64,000 bases of DNA. Source: Clostridiales bacterium. GTDB taxonomy: Bacteria > Bacillota > Clostridia > Peptostreptococcales > Acidaminobacteraceae. The notes below the pieces were generated by a model that made no database searches, was not told where the DNA came from, and saw nothing but the letters and a program-made list of their open reading frames with translations. Positions 10,336 to 18,892 of this stretch are shown in pieces. The stretch is taken from the NCBI GenBank assembly GCA_016342415.1, contig JAEIOD010000013.1, forward strand, positions 1-64,000, written 5' to 3'. A program made the position numbers and the translations under genes. Numbering within the stretch: position 1 is the first letter of the stretch; each line of letters starts with the position of its first letter.

Positions 10336-10495
10336 ATTATTCCTCCATCATGTTTATTCTTTTTTAAACAATAAGAATATACAAATATGATTGATCTTAT
10401 CTTTATATTCTTTACAAGAAATCATTGTTAATTATATTATACATGTACTACAAAGTAATTATCCAGTATATTAAACGAATAACGACCAAACACAA

Positions 10496-10527
10496 GATTA
10501 ACCTCCTATTTCATTAGGAGGTTAATC
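10496..10527. terminator. Terminator hairpin at the end of the integrase gene
   Basis: A perfect 12-bp inverted repeat (GATTAACCTCCT / AGGAGGTTAATC) with an 8-nt loop. It overlaps the stop codon of the interrupted integrase and separates the integrase from the DUF262 operon, both read leftward. Confidence 0.6.
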
Positions 10528-10704
10528 ATTTACTCTTTTTATATATTATTGAATCGAGACTAGAAACAGCATTTTCCTGCATCTCATTAATTACCTGAGA
10601 ATATAAATCCATTGTAATTCCAATTGATGAATGACCCAATCTCTGTGAAGCTATTTTTGCTGGTACGTTTGCTTTTAACATCAATGTTGCATTTGTGTGG
10701 CGAG
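10526..10704 (-). pseudogene. Tyrosine integrase, C-terminal part (split by RIT element)
   Basis: The reading frame encodes the end of a phage/ICE-type tyrosine recombinase: RHTNATLML (box II), QRLGHSSIGITMDLYSQV, with the catalytic Tyr in DLYSQV. The N-terminal part lies at 14175-15143. Removing the insert restores the continuous sequence HDLRHTNATLML, so the insertion fell inside the catalytic HxLR-H motif. The restored product would be about 380 aa. Because this integrase is the only one in the array with phage-integrase architecture and lies in the cassette next to the tRNA, it is the best candidate for the enzyme that used the tRNA-Leu site. Confidence 0.88.
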
Positions 10705-10705
10705 C

Positions 10706-10727
10706 ATTATCCAAACGTTTGGATAAT
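10706..10727. repeat. Perfect 22-bp palindrome at the left RIT boundary
   Basis: ATTATCCAAAC followed by its exact complement GTTTGGATAAT. It contains the ATCCAAAC core that also occurs in the terminal repeats. It has no counterpart outside the right terminal repeat, so the two ends are asymmetric. Confidence 0.8.
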
Positions 10728-10730
10728 CTT

Positions 10731-10762
10731 CGTTATCACAACCTTTATATAATCCAAACCTT
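10731..10762. repeat. Left terminal inverted repeat of the RIT element
   Basis: Starts CGTTATCACAACCTTTAT and ends CCAAACCTT. It matches the complement of 14143-14174 with one mismatch. Confidence 0.85.
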
Positions 10763-10859
10763 CTATTTGAAAGCTTGAATTTAAGCTGTTCTCAGAGAAA
10801 AAGGTTTGGATTTTTTTTATGTGTGTATCCTTTTCTTAACTAATAAAAGGAGGCACACA

Positions 10860-12095
10860 ATGAACTTAGATAATTTAAGAACCAACTATTCAAAATTAAT
10901 TACCTATCTAGAAGCAGAACATTACTCATCAAGTTATATCGTAAAATTTAAGTCAGAAATTAATAATATTCTAAGAAGTGAAAACTCTATGAGTTGGACA
11001 TGTTACAAGGATATTTATCATGAGTATAAGTTAAAATCTGATTCCTATCATTATCTGCGTCACAAAAGATCTATAATTGGAGCGATAGAACAATTTGATC
11101 TTAATGGTAAGTTTCCAGATGGACAATCTAGAAATATGTTAGTCCCAAGAGATTCTTATCATTCATTAAACGATGAATATAAATCATTTATTGATCTTTA
11201 CTGTGAAATAGAAAATCTGACCGAAAAAAAATCTACTACTATTCACCATGAATCTCAAAATGCCAGTGCGTTTCTATTGTCTATTCAAAATCAAGGCATA
11301 AAAAAACTCAACGATGTTACAGAGGAGGCAGTCTTAGCTTTTTTTATATCAGCTAGTGGTGAGTTATTAAGAGGATGTTCTTATAGGAAAAATATAACCG
11401 CAGTTTTTAAAGCATGCATGAATCATCATTCACAAGTTTGTTCTGAAATTTTAGCCTACTTACCAATGTTAAGAGAACATAGAAAAACAATTCAATATTT
11501 AACTACTGAAGAATTTAATCAAATTAGAAATACTTTAAATAATAAGGACAGTCAACTTAGCTTAAGAGATAAAGCAATAGGTTTATTAATTTTACACACG
11601 GGATTACGTGGTTGTGATGTTGCGAGTATGACTCTTAGTTCTATTGATTGGGAACATGATTTAATTAAAATAGTACAGGCTAAAACTCATGTTTCTTTAG
11701 AGTTACCACTGTTAGCGGTTGTAGGAAATGCGATTTATGATTACTTAGTATCTGAGCGGCCGAAACTAGATAATTTATATATTTTTCTTTCACAGAACAG
11801 ACCATTTAATCGTCTGAAAAATGAAAGTATAGGTACCATTGCATCACGAATTATGAATATCTCTAATGTAAGAACTCATAAGAATGATAGAAGAGGTTTT
11901 CATATATTTAGACATTTTCTGGCGACTTCTCTTTTGGAAAATGACGTACCTCAACCTGTTATAAGTAAAACCCTTGGTCATATATCACCAAACTCTTTAA
12001 GTCCTTATTTGAGTGCTGATTTTGTGCATTTAAAAGATTGTTCGTTGAGTATAGAAAAATTTCCAGTGATTAGGGAGGTATTCCTAAACGAATAA
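10860..12095 (+). CDS. RIT tyrosine recombinase A
   Basis: An about 411-aa tyrosine recombinase. The catalytic blocks are visible: the first Arg in LHTGLRGCDVASM, box II HIFRH, LGH in KTLGHISPNS, and a C-terminal Tyr (LSPYLS). The frame is open further upstream, but AAAGGAGG sits 7 nt before the ATG at 10860, which decides the start. It is the first gene of the three-recombinase unit, whose members are thought to act together. Downstream gene B begins about 50 nt later. Confidence 0.88.
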   Translation: MNLDNLRTNYSKLITYLEAEHYSSSYIVKFKSEINNILRSENSMSWTCYKDIYHEYKLKSDSYHYLRHKRSIIGAIEQFDLNGKFPDGQSRNMLVPRDSYHSLNDEYKSFIDLYCEIENLTEKKSTTIHHESQNASAFLLSIQNQGIKKLNDVTEEAVLAFFISASGELLRGCSYRKNITAVFKACMNHHSQVCSEILAYLPMLREHRKTIQYLTTEEFNQIRNTLNNKDSQLSLRDKAIGLLILHTGLRGCDVASMTLSSIDWEHDLIKIVQAKTHVSLELPLLAVVGNAIYDYLVSERPKLDNLYIFLSQNRPFNRLKNESIGTIASRIMNISNVRTHKNDRRGFHIFRHFLATSLLENDVPQPVISKTLGHISPNSLSPYLSADFVHLKDCSLSIEKFPVIREVFLNE

Positions 12096-12147
12096 ATTTA
12101 TTTCTTGTTTTTCTGATCAAATAAAGTCATATATTTTATTTCAAAAG

Positions 12148-13053
12148 GTGTCAGAACATTGGAATGAATCGTCTTATGAACCTAATCTTATTTTGTTTGA
12201 TCGATATTGTAAACATCATTATCCTATTGCAACAGGACTATCTCAAGAAATGATTGATACATGGTGTCAAAAACGACCAACTGAAACCAACAATTCTTGT
12301 AGATCAAGGATATATGTTGTAATAAGTTTTATACGTTACTTAAGTAATCGGGACTTAACCGATTGCATTGAACCTATAATACCAAAAAAAGAAGCAAGAG
12401 TTTATCTTCCTCATGCATTCAAAGATGACGAACTCGCTAACTTCTTTTATTCTTGTGATAACTTACCTGATAGTCCCCGTAACCCACCAGTGTTATCAAG
12501 AAGAGCGACAATTCCTGTGTATTTTAGATTACTCTACAGTAGCGGTTTGAGAACTACTGAGGCTCGATTTTTAAGAGTTGAAGATGTAAATTTAAAAGAA
12601 GGTGTAATTAATGTCCGCTATTCAAAAGGACATTCTCAACACTTTGTAGTTTTACATGACTCTATGGTAAAGCTTCTGCAAGTTTATGATCAAGCAATAA
12701 CTAAACTACATCCCCAAAGAACATATTTCTTTCCTGCTAGAAACGATTCATATCATACAAGAAATTGGGTTCAAAAGAATTTTAGGTCACTTTGGGATAA
12801 ATATAATTCATCGTACGCAACTGCATACGAACTCAGGCATCACTATGCAACAACAAATATCAATAGTTGGATCAATGAAGGTTTCGGATTTAATGATAAG
12901 CTGCTCTACTTGAGTAAAAGCATGGGTCATAGTAACATTGAGAGCACAAAATATTATTATTCCTTGGTACCGAGATTATCAAAGATTATGGAAGACAATA
13001 CAGGTAGTGACTACAATGACATTCTACCAGAGGTGTATGATGAAAAGAATTAA
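12148..13053 (+). CDS. RIT tyrosine recombinase B
   Basis: An about 301-aa tyrosine recombinase with SSGLRTTEARFL (Arg I), YELRHHYAT (box II), MGHSNIESTKYYYS (box III and Tyr). The start is uncertain: GTG at 12148 is the first usual initiation codon, and AAAAGG abuts it without good spacing. The frame stays open upstream into gene A, so translational coupling or an unusual start is possible. Its end overlaps gene C by 14 nt. Confidence 0.83.
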   Translation: MSEHWNESSYEPNLILFDRYCKHHYPIATGLSQEMIDTWCQKRPTETNNSCRSRIYVVISFIRYLSNRDLTDCIEPIIPKKEARVYLPHAFKDDELANFFYSCDNLPDSPRNPPVLSRRATIPVYFRLLYSSGLRTTEARFLRVEDVNLKEGVINVRYSKGHSQHFVVLHDSMVKLLQVYDQAITKLHPQRTYFFPARNDSYHTRNWVQKNFRSLWDKYNSSYATAYELRHHYATTNINSWINEGFGFNDKLLYLSKSMGHSNIESTKYYYSLVPRLSKIMEDNTGSDYNDILPEVYDEKN

Positions 13054-14089
13054 TAGTGAGGCTTTGCAAATAGCACGACACATAAATCTGTTCTTGAATA
13101 ATTATATCCCCTCTCAAAAAAGTTGTAGTCCACATACTCTACGTTCCTATAAATACACATTAAGTCTCTATATTGGATTTTTGGAAACAGAAAAAGAAAT
13201 TAATTCAGTTAATCTTAGAAGTGATTGTTTTAATCAAATTATTATCGAAGAATGGCTTATTTGGCTAATGGAGAAGCGTAAATGTTGTCCAGGAACTTGT
13301 AATAACCGCTTGGCATCTATGAGGGCGTTTCTGAAATATCTTGGAAGTAGAGAAGTTTCTTTACTATATCTGTATGAAGAGGCCCTAAGAATAAAACGGA
13401 AAAAAGAAGTTAGAAAACCTGTGATAGGTATGAGTAAAAATGGTGTGAAAGCTTTACTTTCAGTACCTAATCAAAAGACTAAAACAGGAAGAAGAGATTT
13501 AGTATTCATAATTTTAATATATAGTACAGCAGCAAGGATAGATGAAATATTATCTTTGAAGGTTAAATTCCTATTTCTTGATGTACCTAAGCCATACATA
13601 ACAATTATTGGTAAAGGAAATAAAATAAGAACTTTATATTTACTCCCAAAAGCTGTTGTTCATTTAAAGAAATACATGGAGGAATTTCATTTGCAAACAA
13701 ATGATACAGAAGCTTATGTTTTCTATTCAAGAAATATTGGAGTTCATGGCAAACTAAGTCAAACGGCGATGAGTAAACGAATAAAAATTCATGCAAAGAA
13801 TGCACACGAATTTTGCAAAGAAGTACCTCTTGATTTACACGCTCATCAATTAAGGCACGCAAAAGCATCACACTGGCTTGAGGATGGTATGAACATCGTT
13901 CAAATATCATTTCTCCTTGGACATAAACAACTTCAAACAACGATGGTTTATTTAGATATCACCATCGAACAAGAAGCAAAAGCTTTAGCTACTCTTGAAA
14001 GTGAAAGCGAAAAAAAATTAAGTAAGAAGTGGAAGAATAATAACAGTAACTTATCTGACTTCTGTGGCGTATTTGAAATGGAGAGATAA
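13040..14089 (+). CDS. RIT tyrosine recombinase C
   Basis: An about 350-aa tyrosine recombinase: STAARIDEILSL (Arg I), HQLRHAKASH (box II), LLGHKQLQTTMVYLD (box III and catalytic Tyr). Two ATGs lie at 13037 and 13040; GAGGTG upstream is better spaced for the second. It overlaps the end of gene B, so the two are translationally coupled. The stop lies just inside the right terminal repeat. Confidence 0.85.
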   Translation: MKRINSEALQIARHINLFLNNYIPSQKSCSPHTLRSYKYTLSLYIGFLETEKEINSVNLRSDCFNQIIIEEWLIWLMEKRKCCPGTCNNRLASMRAFLKYLGSREVSLLYLYEEALRIKRKKEVRKPVIGMSKNGVKALLSVPNQKTKTGRRDLVFIILIYSTAARIDEILSLKVKFLFLDVPKPYITIIGKGNKIRTLYLLPKAVVHLKKYMEEFHLQTNDTEAYVFYSRNIGVHGKLSQTAMSKRIKIHAKNAHEFCKEVPLDLHAHQLRHAKASHWLEDGMNIVQISFLLGHKQLQTTMVYLDITIEQEAKALATLESESEKKLSKKWKNNNSNLSDFCGVFEMER

Positions 14090-14142
14090 AAATATCCAAA
14101 CCTTTTTTAACAACGATCGAGCTATTGCTGCTTCTTGTGATA

Positions 14143-14174
14143 AAGGTTTGGATTTTATAAAGGTTGTGATAACG
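14143..14174. repeat. Right terminal inverted repeat of the RIT element
   Basis: Starts AAGGTTTGGATTTTATAAAG and ends GTGATAACG. It is the inverted partner of 10731-10762. Confidence 0.85.
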
Positions 14175-15143
14175 CAAATCATGAAATCTCATATGAGGCA
14201 AATTATGCTGCTTTAAACCATCAGAAAACTTATGACTGAATCGACCTGGATGTATATAAGAACCATCCTTTTTACAACAAACTAGATTCTCATTTGAGTA
14301 TGTATCTTTATAAATAGCTATAAACTTCTCTTGGTATCTTTTGACTTCAGTTAATACTGATATTAGTTCATCAGAGATCAATAATGTTCTGCAACTATCA
14401 TCAGATTTTGGATCTGAGAACCTTGGTCCACGTTCTGTAGAAACCAACGTTTGGCTGATAGTGAGTACTTTTCTATCAAAGTCGATATCACTCCACCTTA
14501 GACCTAAGACTTCTCCTCGTCTCAGGCCAAGGTTTAAAGCAAGTAATACAGCAATATAGATATCAGTATCTATAAATGCTTCTAGTAATTTATTAATGTT
14601 GCTAAAATCTAATATTGTAGCTTTGTACTTCTTCTTTCTTGGTGGTTCAACATAATCAGTTTCCTTTGTTTCGACCATCTTTAGTTTGTATGCTCTATCC
14701 AATGCTTTAGATAAAATACGATGTATTTGTAAGACTGTCTTTGGTGCTAATCCACCTTTTCCATCTGTCCTACCAGTTTTTAAGAGCTCAGTATAAAAAC
14801 TTTGTATCTGAAGTGCTTTCAACTTCTGAAGTTTTATATTACCTAAAGCCACGATGATATGTTTTTCAACATAATTCTTATAGCCAGTATAGGTTGTTTC
14901 CTTCAGGTTCTGTTTAACATAGTCTTCAAGCCAACTTAATAGATATTCCGATACAGTCGTATTCTCTGGATTAATGTATGTACCATACATCAACTTATTC
15001 AGAATTTCCAATTGAGCCTTCTTTGCTTCTTTCTTGGTAGGATAGCCACTATGCCATTTCTGATTTCTTTTGCCATCAGGTCGAACACCAATATCAACTA
15101 CGAAAGAATATGTTTTCCCTCGTTTTATTATTGAACCTTTCAA
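14175..15143 (-). pseudogene. Tyrosine integrase, N-terminal part (split by RIT element)
   Basis: About 323 codons of an integrase. It starts MKGSIIKRGKTYSFVVD, followed by an AP2-like arm-binding domain, an SAM-like core-binding domain (about 65-165), and catalytic Arg I in LNLGLRRGEVLGLRW. It ends at HDLR in box II, where the RIT element begins. Read-through yields a short foreign tail to 13989. The layout (AP2 arm domain, phage_int_SAM, catalytic) matches Tn916/ICE and temperate phage integrases. The excisionase gene lies 10 nt upstream on the same strand. The remaining part is at 10526-10704. Confidence 0.9.
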
Positions 15144-15153
15144 ATGACCTCCT

Positions 15154-15327
15154 TTAATTAATCGTTATGTTAAATGCTTTTTCTAAAGCATCTTTAGATA
15201 TCAAATACTTTCTATCAATTCTCATATTAGGTATGCGGTCTTGCTGCAACAACTCATAGATTTTGGTTATCCCAATTCCTAATATCTCAGATACTTCTTT
15301 TGGTGTATAAATACATTTGTTATTCAT
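15154..15327 (-). CDS. Excisionase-like small HTH protein
   Basis: A 57-aa protein with a MerR-like winged helix: YTPKEVSEILGIGITKIYELL, then RIPNMRIDRKYLISKDALE. This is the helix_turn_helix_17/Xis layout found immediately upstream of integrases. AAGGGGTG precedes the ATG at 15327, which is favoured over longer in-frame starts because those would run deep into the preceding gene. It begins just after the stop of the RepA-like gene and ends 10 nt before the integrase start, giving the order rep-xis-int. Confidence 0.85.
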   Translation of the reverse strand: MNNKCIYTPKEVSEILGIGITKIYELLQQDRIPNMRIDRKYLISKDALEKAFNITIN

Positions 15328-15328
15328 C

Positions 15329-16234
15329 TTACACCCCTTGTTCTGCATTAACTTTGTTTGCATAGTATGTATCAAAGGTATCAGTCGATTGATATATCAT
15401 AGTTAACATATAGGCTTTAGGATTCATGATAACTTCTTTTTTTTCAATGAAACATTCATGAATGTATCGAATGTGTTTTTCTTTAAGTATCATAAAACGT
15501 TCTTTCAATTTTAAAAAAGTTACTACTGATCCATCTAGTATGAAATCTTTATATGAAGAGGACAATGTACTTTTTATGACATTAAATATTGATTCTATAA
15601 TTCCATCACCATACCAGTCACACAATGTATAATAATCAGTATTTAACTTAATCAACTCTATAGTTTCTAGAATTTCACTATTACTTAAATTATTTTTGAT
15701 AGATTGATTAGAATAAATATCTGGAATTCTACTTTCTTGTACTAAGTCGCTTTTTGACAAGCTAAAGTTATCATTTTGGCAATAAGATTCTGCCTTTTTG
15801 ACAACATCACTTTTTCCATTTATGCTGCTTTTTTCTATTTCGGTTTGTGTATAAACGCCTTTTCTATCAATTAATTCTTCTTTGGCTTTTAGGAGCTTAG
15901 TTATGTCACTAACATATATCCTATTATTAGAATATTTTGCAGTTTTTGAACGAATAATCAATCCATATGCTTCTAAAGTCTCTAATGCTTTGATAGCTTT
16001 TTTGTATGAACAGTCTAAGTCCTTTTGAACTAACGTTGTTGTTCTTACAATGTAAAATCTGCCTTCATCATCTATCCAGTTCATATTTCTTGATCGTTTT
16101 GACTGTTCTAATAAAATAATGAATAGATATTTTGCCTCTAAAGACATTTCTCTTAAGTCCTCATCGATAACAAATGCTGATGGCATTTTTAAAAAATAGA
16201 ATTTGTCTTCTGTGTTGTACGTTCTGTAAATCAT
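15329..16234 (-). CDS. RepA_N-type replication initiator
   Basis: A 301-aa protein. The N-terminal half (FYFLKMPSAFVIDE, LSLEAKYLFIILLEQSKRS, then a wHTH around KDLDCSYKKAIKALETLEAYGLI) matches the RepA_N initiator domain of plasmids and integrative conjugative elements. The C-terminal half is variable. It probably drives autonomous replication of the excised element. It sits immediately upstream of the excisionase and just downstream of a block of iteron-like repeats (16362-16525), as expected for an initiator and its origin. No relaxase or transfer genes are present, so this is not a complete conjugative element. Confidence 0.75.
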   Translation of the reverse strand: MIYRTYNTEDKFYFLKMPSAFVIDEDLREMSLEAKYLFIILLEQSKRSRNMNWIDDEGRFYIVRTTTLVQKDLDCSYKKAIKALETLEAYGLIIRSKTAKYSNNRIYVSDITKLLKAKEELIDRKGVYTQTEIEKSSINGKSDVVKKAESYCQNDNFSLSKSDLVQESRIPDIYSNQSIKNNLSNSEILETIELIKLNTDYYTLCDWYGDGIIESIFNVIKSTLSSSYKDFILDGSVVTFLKLKERFMILKEKHIRYIHECFIEKKEVIMNPKAYMLTMIYQSTDTFDTYYANKVNAEQGV

Positions 16235-16361
16235 ATTATTTCCTTTCTGTCTGTTAGTATGAATATTTCTAATTTTATATATTATACTGATTTGACCTAA
16301 CAGCGTAAACCAAACTTTTGGAAATAATTAATTTATTTTTTTATGACGGATCTATTAGATT

Positions 16362-16525
16362 TTTATGCGTATACTATGCGTATAATGTACGTACAATGTG
16401 CGTATAAATGAATTTTCTCCATTGCGCTTATGCGTATAGTATACGTACAATATGCGTATAAATGAATTTCCTCCTTTGTGCTTATGCGTATAGTATACGT
16501 ACAATATGCGTATAAATTTCTTGCA
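16362..16525. repeat. Iteron-like repeat block upstream of the initiator gene
   Basis: Three tandem units begin at about 16362, 16427 and 16481. The last two are 54 bp apart. Each contains TTATGCGTATA, GTACGTACAA or ATACGTACAA, and TGCGTATAAAT. The core GCGTATAGTATACG is a near palindrome. Together with the RepA_N-type gene starting at 16234, the simplest reading is a replication origin with initiator-binding iterons, or an autorepression operator. A 76-codon frame across it is a by-product of the repeats. Confidence 0.7.
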
Positions 16526-16622
16526 CATCAATATGTTTTTAGCATGGATACACAAAGTACAAGTTAGAAGTGACAAAATCAGCATTGAAATTTTTCCAGT
16601 TTTAGAAACTAATAAAAAATGT

Positions 16623-16735
16623 TATAATATATATGGGTATGATGTGTGTCACTTCGGTGATGGGAGCTGGGTATAAGTTCAATCACCCAGCTATGAGTAA
16701 CGATAATCAAGAAGTTTTCTTCTTGATTTTTTTTA
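16623..16735 (+). ncRNA. Probable small structured RNA with promoter and terminator
   Basis: TATAAT at 16623-16628 is followed from about 16635 by a roughly 100-nt transcript with three hairpins: TCAC-UUCG-GTGA (16649-16660), an 8-bp perfect stem AGCTGGGT/ACCCAGCT (16665-16692), and a perfect 10-bp terminator AATCAAGAAG/CTTCTTGATT followed by T8 (16705-16735). There is no ORF of note. It lies between the iteron block and a repeat-rich spacer, pointing away from the initiator gene. A copy-control or regulatory RNA of the element is a reasonable guess. The -35 is weak. Confidence 0.65.
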
Positions 16736-16739
16736 TTTA

Positions 16740-17060
16740 ATCAAATAAAAGAGCAATTATTTGTAACACAAAGCAAGTCATTTATCATATTCTATTTTTT
16801 TTACTGTGTTACAAAGTGACTCACTTTTTTACAGTTGTAACACACTTATTTGTACCAACAACATAGCATTTTCAACGGTTTCATTCGTCGAACAAGTGAA
16901 GTGAGTCGCTTTTATTCAGGTGAAGTCAAAAGTGAGTCACACACCAAACCGTTGAATTGCCTGGCTTTGCCAGACATATGTAGCGTGTTTGTAACACGCC
17001 TTATCCTGCCCTCTACTGGATTTTTGCAAAACTATTACAAGATATACCAAATACAGTACA
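16740..17060. other. Repeat-rich non-coding region, possible transfer or partition site
   Basis: 320 bp with no convincing gene. TGTAACAC/GTGTTACA occurs at least four times (about 16761, 16807, 16836, 16991) in both orientations, GAGTCAC or GAGTCGC several times, and TCAACGGTT (about 16870) is the inverted partner of AACCGTTGA (about 16950). Such dispersed short repeats suggest protein-binding sites, for example an oriT or a partition or operator region. This is inference only. Confidence 0.4.
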
Positions 17061-17061
17061 A

Positions 17062-17775
17062 CTAAATTAACCTTAATTTTTTTAAATGTCTTTTAGAAAT
17101 GACTTTTATTTTGTAGGACTTAGCAGCTTGAGTTGCACACTTACTTAATTCACCGGTTGTTACAAAAAGTAAAATATGAGTATTATTTATATTGAGTTCA
17201 TCTCCAAAATATTTACTTTCTTTTGCAACATTTACAGCTCCAATAAATTCTCTTATTTCTTTTACACCAACAAAGTGGTTATATTTTTTTACCTGTCCTA
17301 CAATCAGAATGTCTTCACTTAATTCAAGTCCATCATGGATTATTTTGTATGAACCCCAAAAGTCTATACCACCATCCGATGTATTAGATGTAACATGAAT
17401 ATCATTATTCTTACACTTGTAATACTTAAGTAATTGGTATCCGATTCTATCTGCAAACATATTGGGGTTTTCATGTAGCTGTTTTGTTGTAGCTTGAAGC
17501 AACGAAAAGTTTGAACCTTTTCTAATAGCTGATTCATCATTTAAAATGAAATTAATTGCTTCATATTTCCATCCTTCATCAACAATTCTTTTGTTCACTG
17601 ATTTTATTTTAGTACGCACATTTCTTATATATCTAATGAACTTGTCGTCAAACTCAGCACTGTCTTGATTTATGTTTTCCATTTCTAAAATGTACTTTGT
17701 TATCGTAGATTCAAGATAGATTGGTCTCTTACTTTTTTCTAATTCCTTAACGACGAAATCAAACAGCACAGTCAC
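17062..17775 (-). CDS. Mrr-like restriction endonuclease domain protein
   Basis: An about 237-aa protein. The C-terminal half carries a PD-(D/E)XK-type core: GGIDFWG at about 145, then a beta strand ending QVKKYNHFVGVKEIREFIG, the D...QxK pattern of Mrr_cat domains, followed by HILLFVTTGELS. The N terminus is helical and unassigned. The frame is open to an ATG at 17877, but GGAGGT precedes GTG at 17775. That GTG also gives a 17-nt overlap with the upstream ParB-like gene, typical of translational coupling. Likely a DNA-cleaving effector of a restriction system in which the ParB-like protein is the partner. Confidence 0.75.
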   Translation of the reverse strand: MTVLFDFVVKELEKSKRPIYLESTITKYILEMENINQDSAEFDDKFIRYIRNVRTKIKSVNKRIVDEGWKYEAINFILNDESAIRKGSNFSLLQATTKQLHENPNMFADRIGYQLLKYYKCKNNDIHVTSNTSDGGIDFWGSYKIIHDGLELSEDILIVGQVKKYNHFVGVKEIREFIGAVNVAKESKYFGDELNINNTHILLFVTTGELSKCATQAAKSYKIKVISKRHLKKLRLI

Positions 17776-18874
17776 AAACACCTCCAAGATGATTTTTGAT
17801 AATCGAATAAATGTTAAGAAGTACTTTATAATCTTCATCAGAAATACTTTTAATATAAACACTTGGTAAAGCTTCAAGTTGTTTGTTGATCTTCTTTAAC
17901 TGATTCGTGTAATTTATTTTATAGTCGCTATTATCTCGTAGTACAATAGCATACGCTTTATTAATATCAAGACCATCTTTAAAAGCTCTATATGCCTCCT
18001 CATGATTCATTACTTTCCAGAGCAGTCTAATATCTAACGCTTTAGGAATCATCCTAACATCCAAATTTTCATCCATTAATCCTATCCATCTATAGAAGGT
18101 GTTCAGCTCTTTAGTATTTGTATATCTCTTTTTTTCATCGCTCCATAAATAATAACTTCTCAGATTTTTATCCTTGTACAATTCTTCGAAATAAGAAAAG
18201 TATTCTTCGAGTCTATTCTTGTTATCTGGTAAGACAATATCCTCTTCTCTGAGCATGTTATTGAAAGCCATTAAAGCTCGCCTTCGCAGATTTGCAGTTG
18301 TAGTACCCATACCTACAGCTTTAGCTGCTTCAGAAGGCGTTTTACCATCTATCTCCACTAAATTCAGCATGGCTCTAGCTTGAGCGATTGGTGACCAAGG
18401 TTTTATGCCAGATATATGTCTCATTGCTTGAATCATCAATTGTTTATTGATAGTTGTATCATAATAGGCATCTTCAGTGTCGATTATCAAAGCATCAATT
18501 TCTTTAATCGACTCTAAGACTGATTCATCTATAGCAAGTCCTTCCTCACTTTCAAACAATATCTTTAGGATAGCCGCAAATCGTCTATTACCTTCTACTA
18601 CAACATAATAGTCTGAGCCAGGATAAGCCCTTACGATTACAACTCTATCTACACTATGAAAACCTGTTACTTTTATGGAATCAGCTAGTTGCTTAATGGC
18701 ATACTTCTCCATTTCAGTTTGGGCTTTTAGCTGTATTTCCTTCTTATTCATATCCTTTGATGATATTCTTTCTCCTTCCAAAGTAAAAAATCTAGGATTA
18801 TTGCCATCCAACAATAAATACTTTGTTTTAATCCTTACAGCTTTTAGAAAATCGTTCACATGATTTTTTTTCAT
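17759..18874 (-). CDS. ParB/Srx-like N-terminal domain protein, partner of the Mrr-like gene
   Basis: A 371-aa protein. The N-terminal 130 residues resemble the ParB/sulfiredoxin fold: LLLDGNNPRFF, then YYVVVEGNRRFAAIL, the GxRR-type nucleotide loop. A helical segment with an HTH-like stretch (PWSPIAQARAMLNLVEIDGKTPSEAAKAVGMG region, about 165-195) follows. Chromosome partition ParBs have a different C terminus and a ParA neighbour, which is absent. Overlap with an Mrr-like nuclease suggests a two-gene defence module in which this protein senses DNA or hydrolyses nucleotide. Stop is TGA. Confidence 0.65.
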   Translation of the reverse strand: MKKNHVNDFLKAVRIKTKYLLLDGNNPRFFTLEGERISSKDMNKKEIQLKAQTEMEKYAIKQLADSIKVTGFHSVDRVVIVRAYPGSDYYVVVEGNRRFAAILKILFESEEGLAIDESVLESIKEIDALIIDTEDAYYDTTINKQLMIQAMRHISGIKPWSPIAQARAMLNLVEIDGKTPSEAAKAVGMGTTTANLRRRALMAFNNMLREEDIVLPDNKNRLEEYFSYFEELYKDKNLRSYYLWSDEKKRYTNTKELNTFYRWIGLMDENLDVRMIPKALDIRLLWKVMNHEEAYRAFKDGLDINKAYAIVLRDNSDYKINYTNQLKKINKQLEALPSVYIKSISDEDYKVLLNIYSIIKNHLGGVCDCAV

Positions 18875-18892
18875 ATTATCCCCTCTTACTTA

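Larger units (their letters stand above)
10705..14174 (+). mobile_element. RIT element (three tandem tyrosine recombinases)
   Basis: About 3.47 kb inserted in the integrase gene. It encodes three consecutive, partly overlapping tyrosine recombinases and nothing else, which is the signature of recombinase-in-trio (RIT) elements. Terminal inverted repeats are at 10731-10762 and 14143-14174 and match 31 of 32 positions. Shorter inner copies of the AAGGTTTGGAT motif lie at about 10802 and 14096 in opposite orientation. Comparing flanks with the expected integrase sequence places the right boundary at about 14174. The left boundary is at about 10705, leaving some 26 nt outside the left terminal repeat. 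Confidence 0.88.

Noticed and set aside
16362..16525. CRISPR array
   Set aside because: Three units with 54-65 bp period and no unique spacers; no cas genes in the window.
16355..16585. 76-codon minus-strand frame with repeated FIRILYVYYTHK
   Set aside because: The repeats are the translation of the 54-bp iteron-like units; no RBS and no family resemblance.
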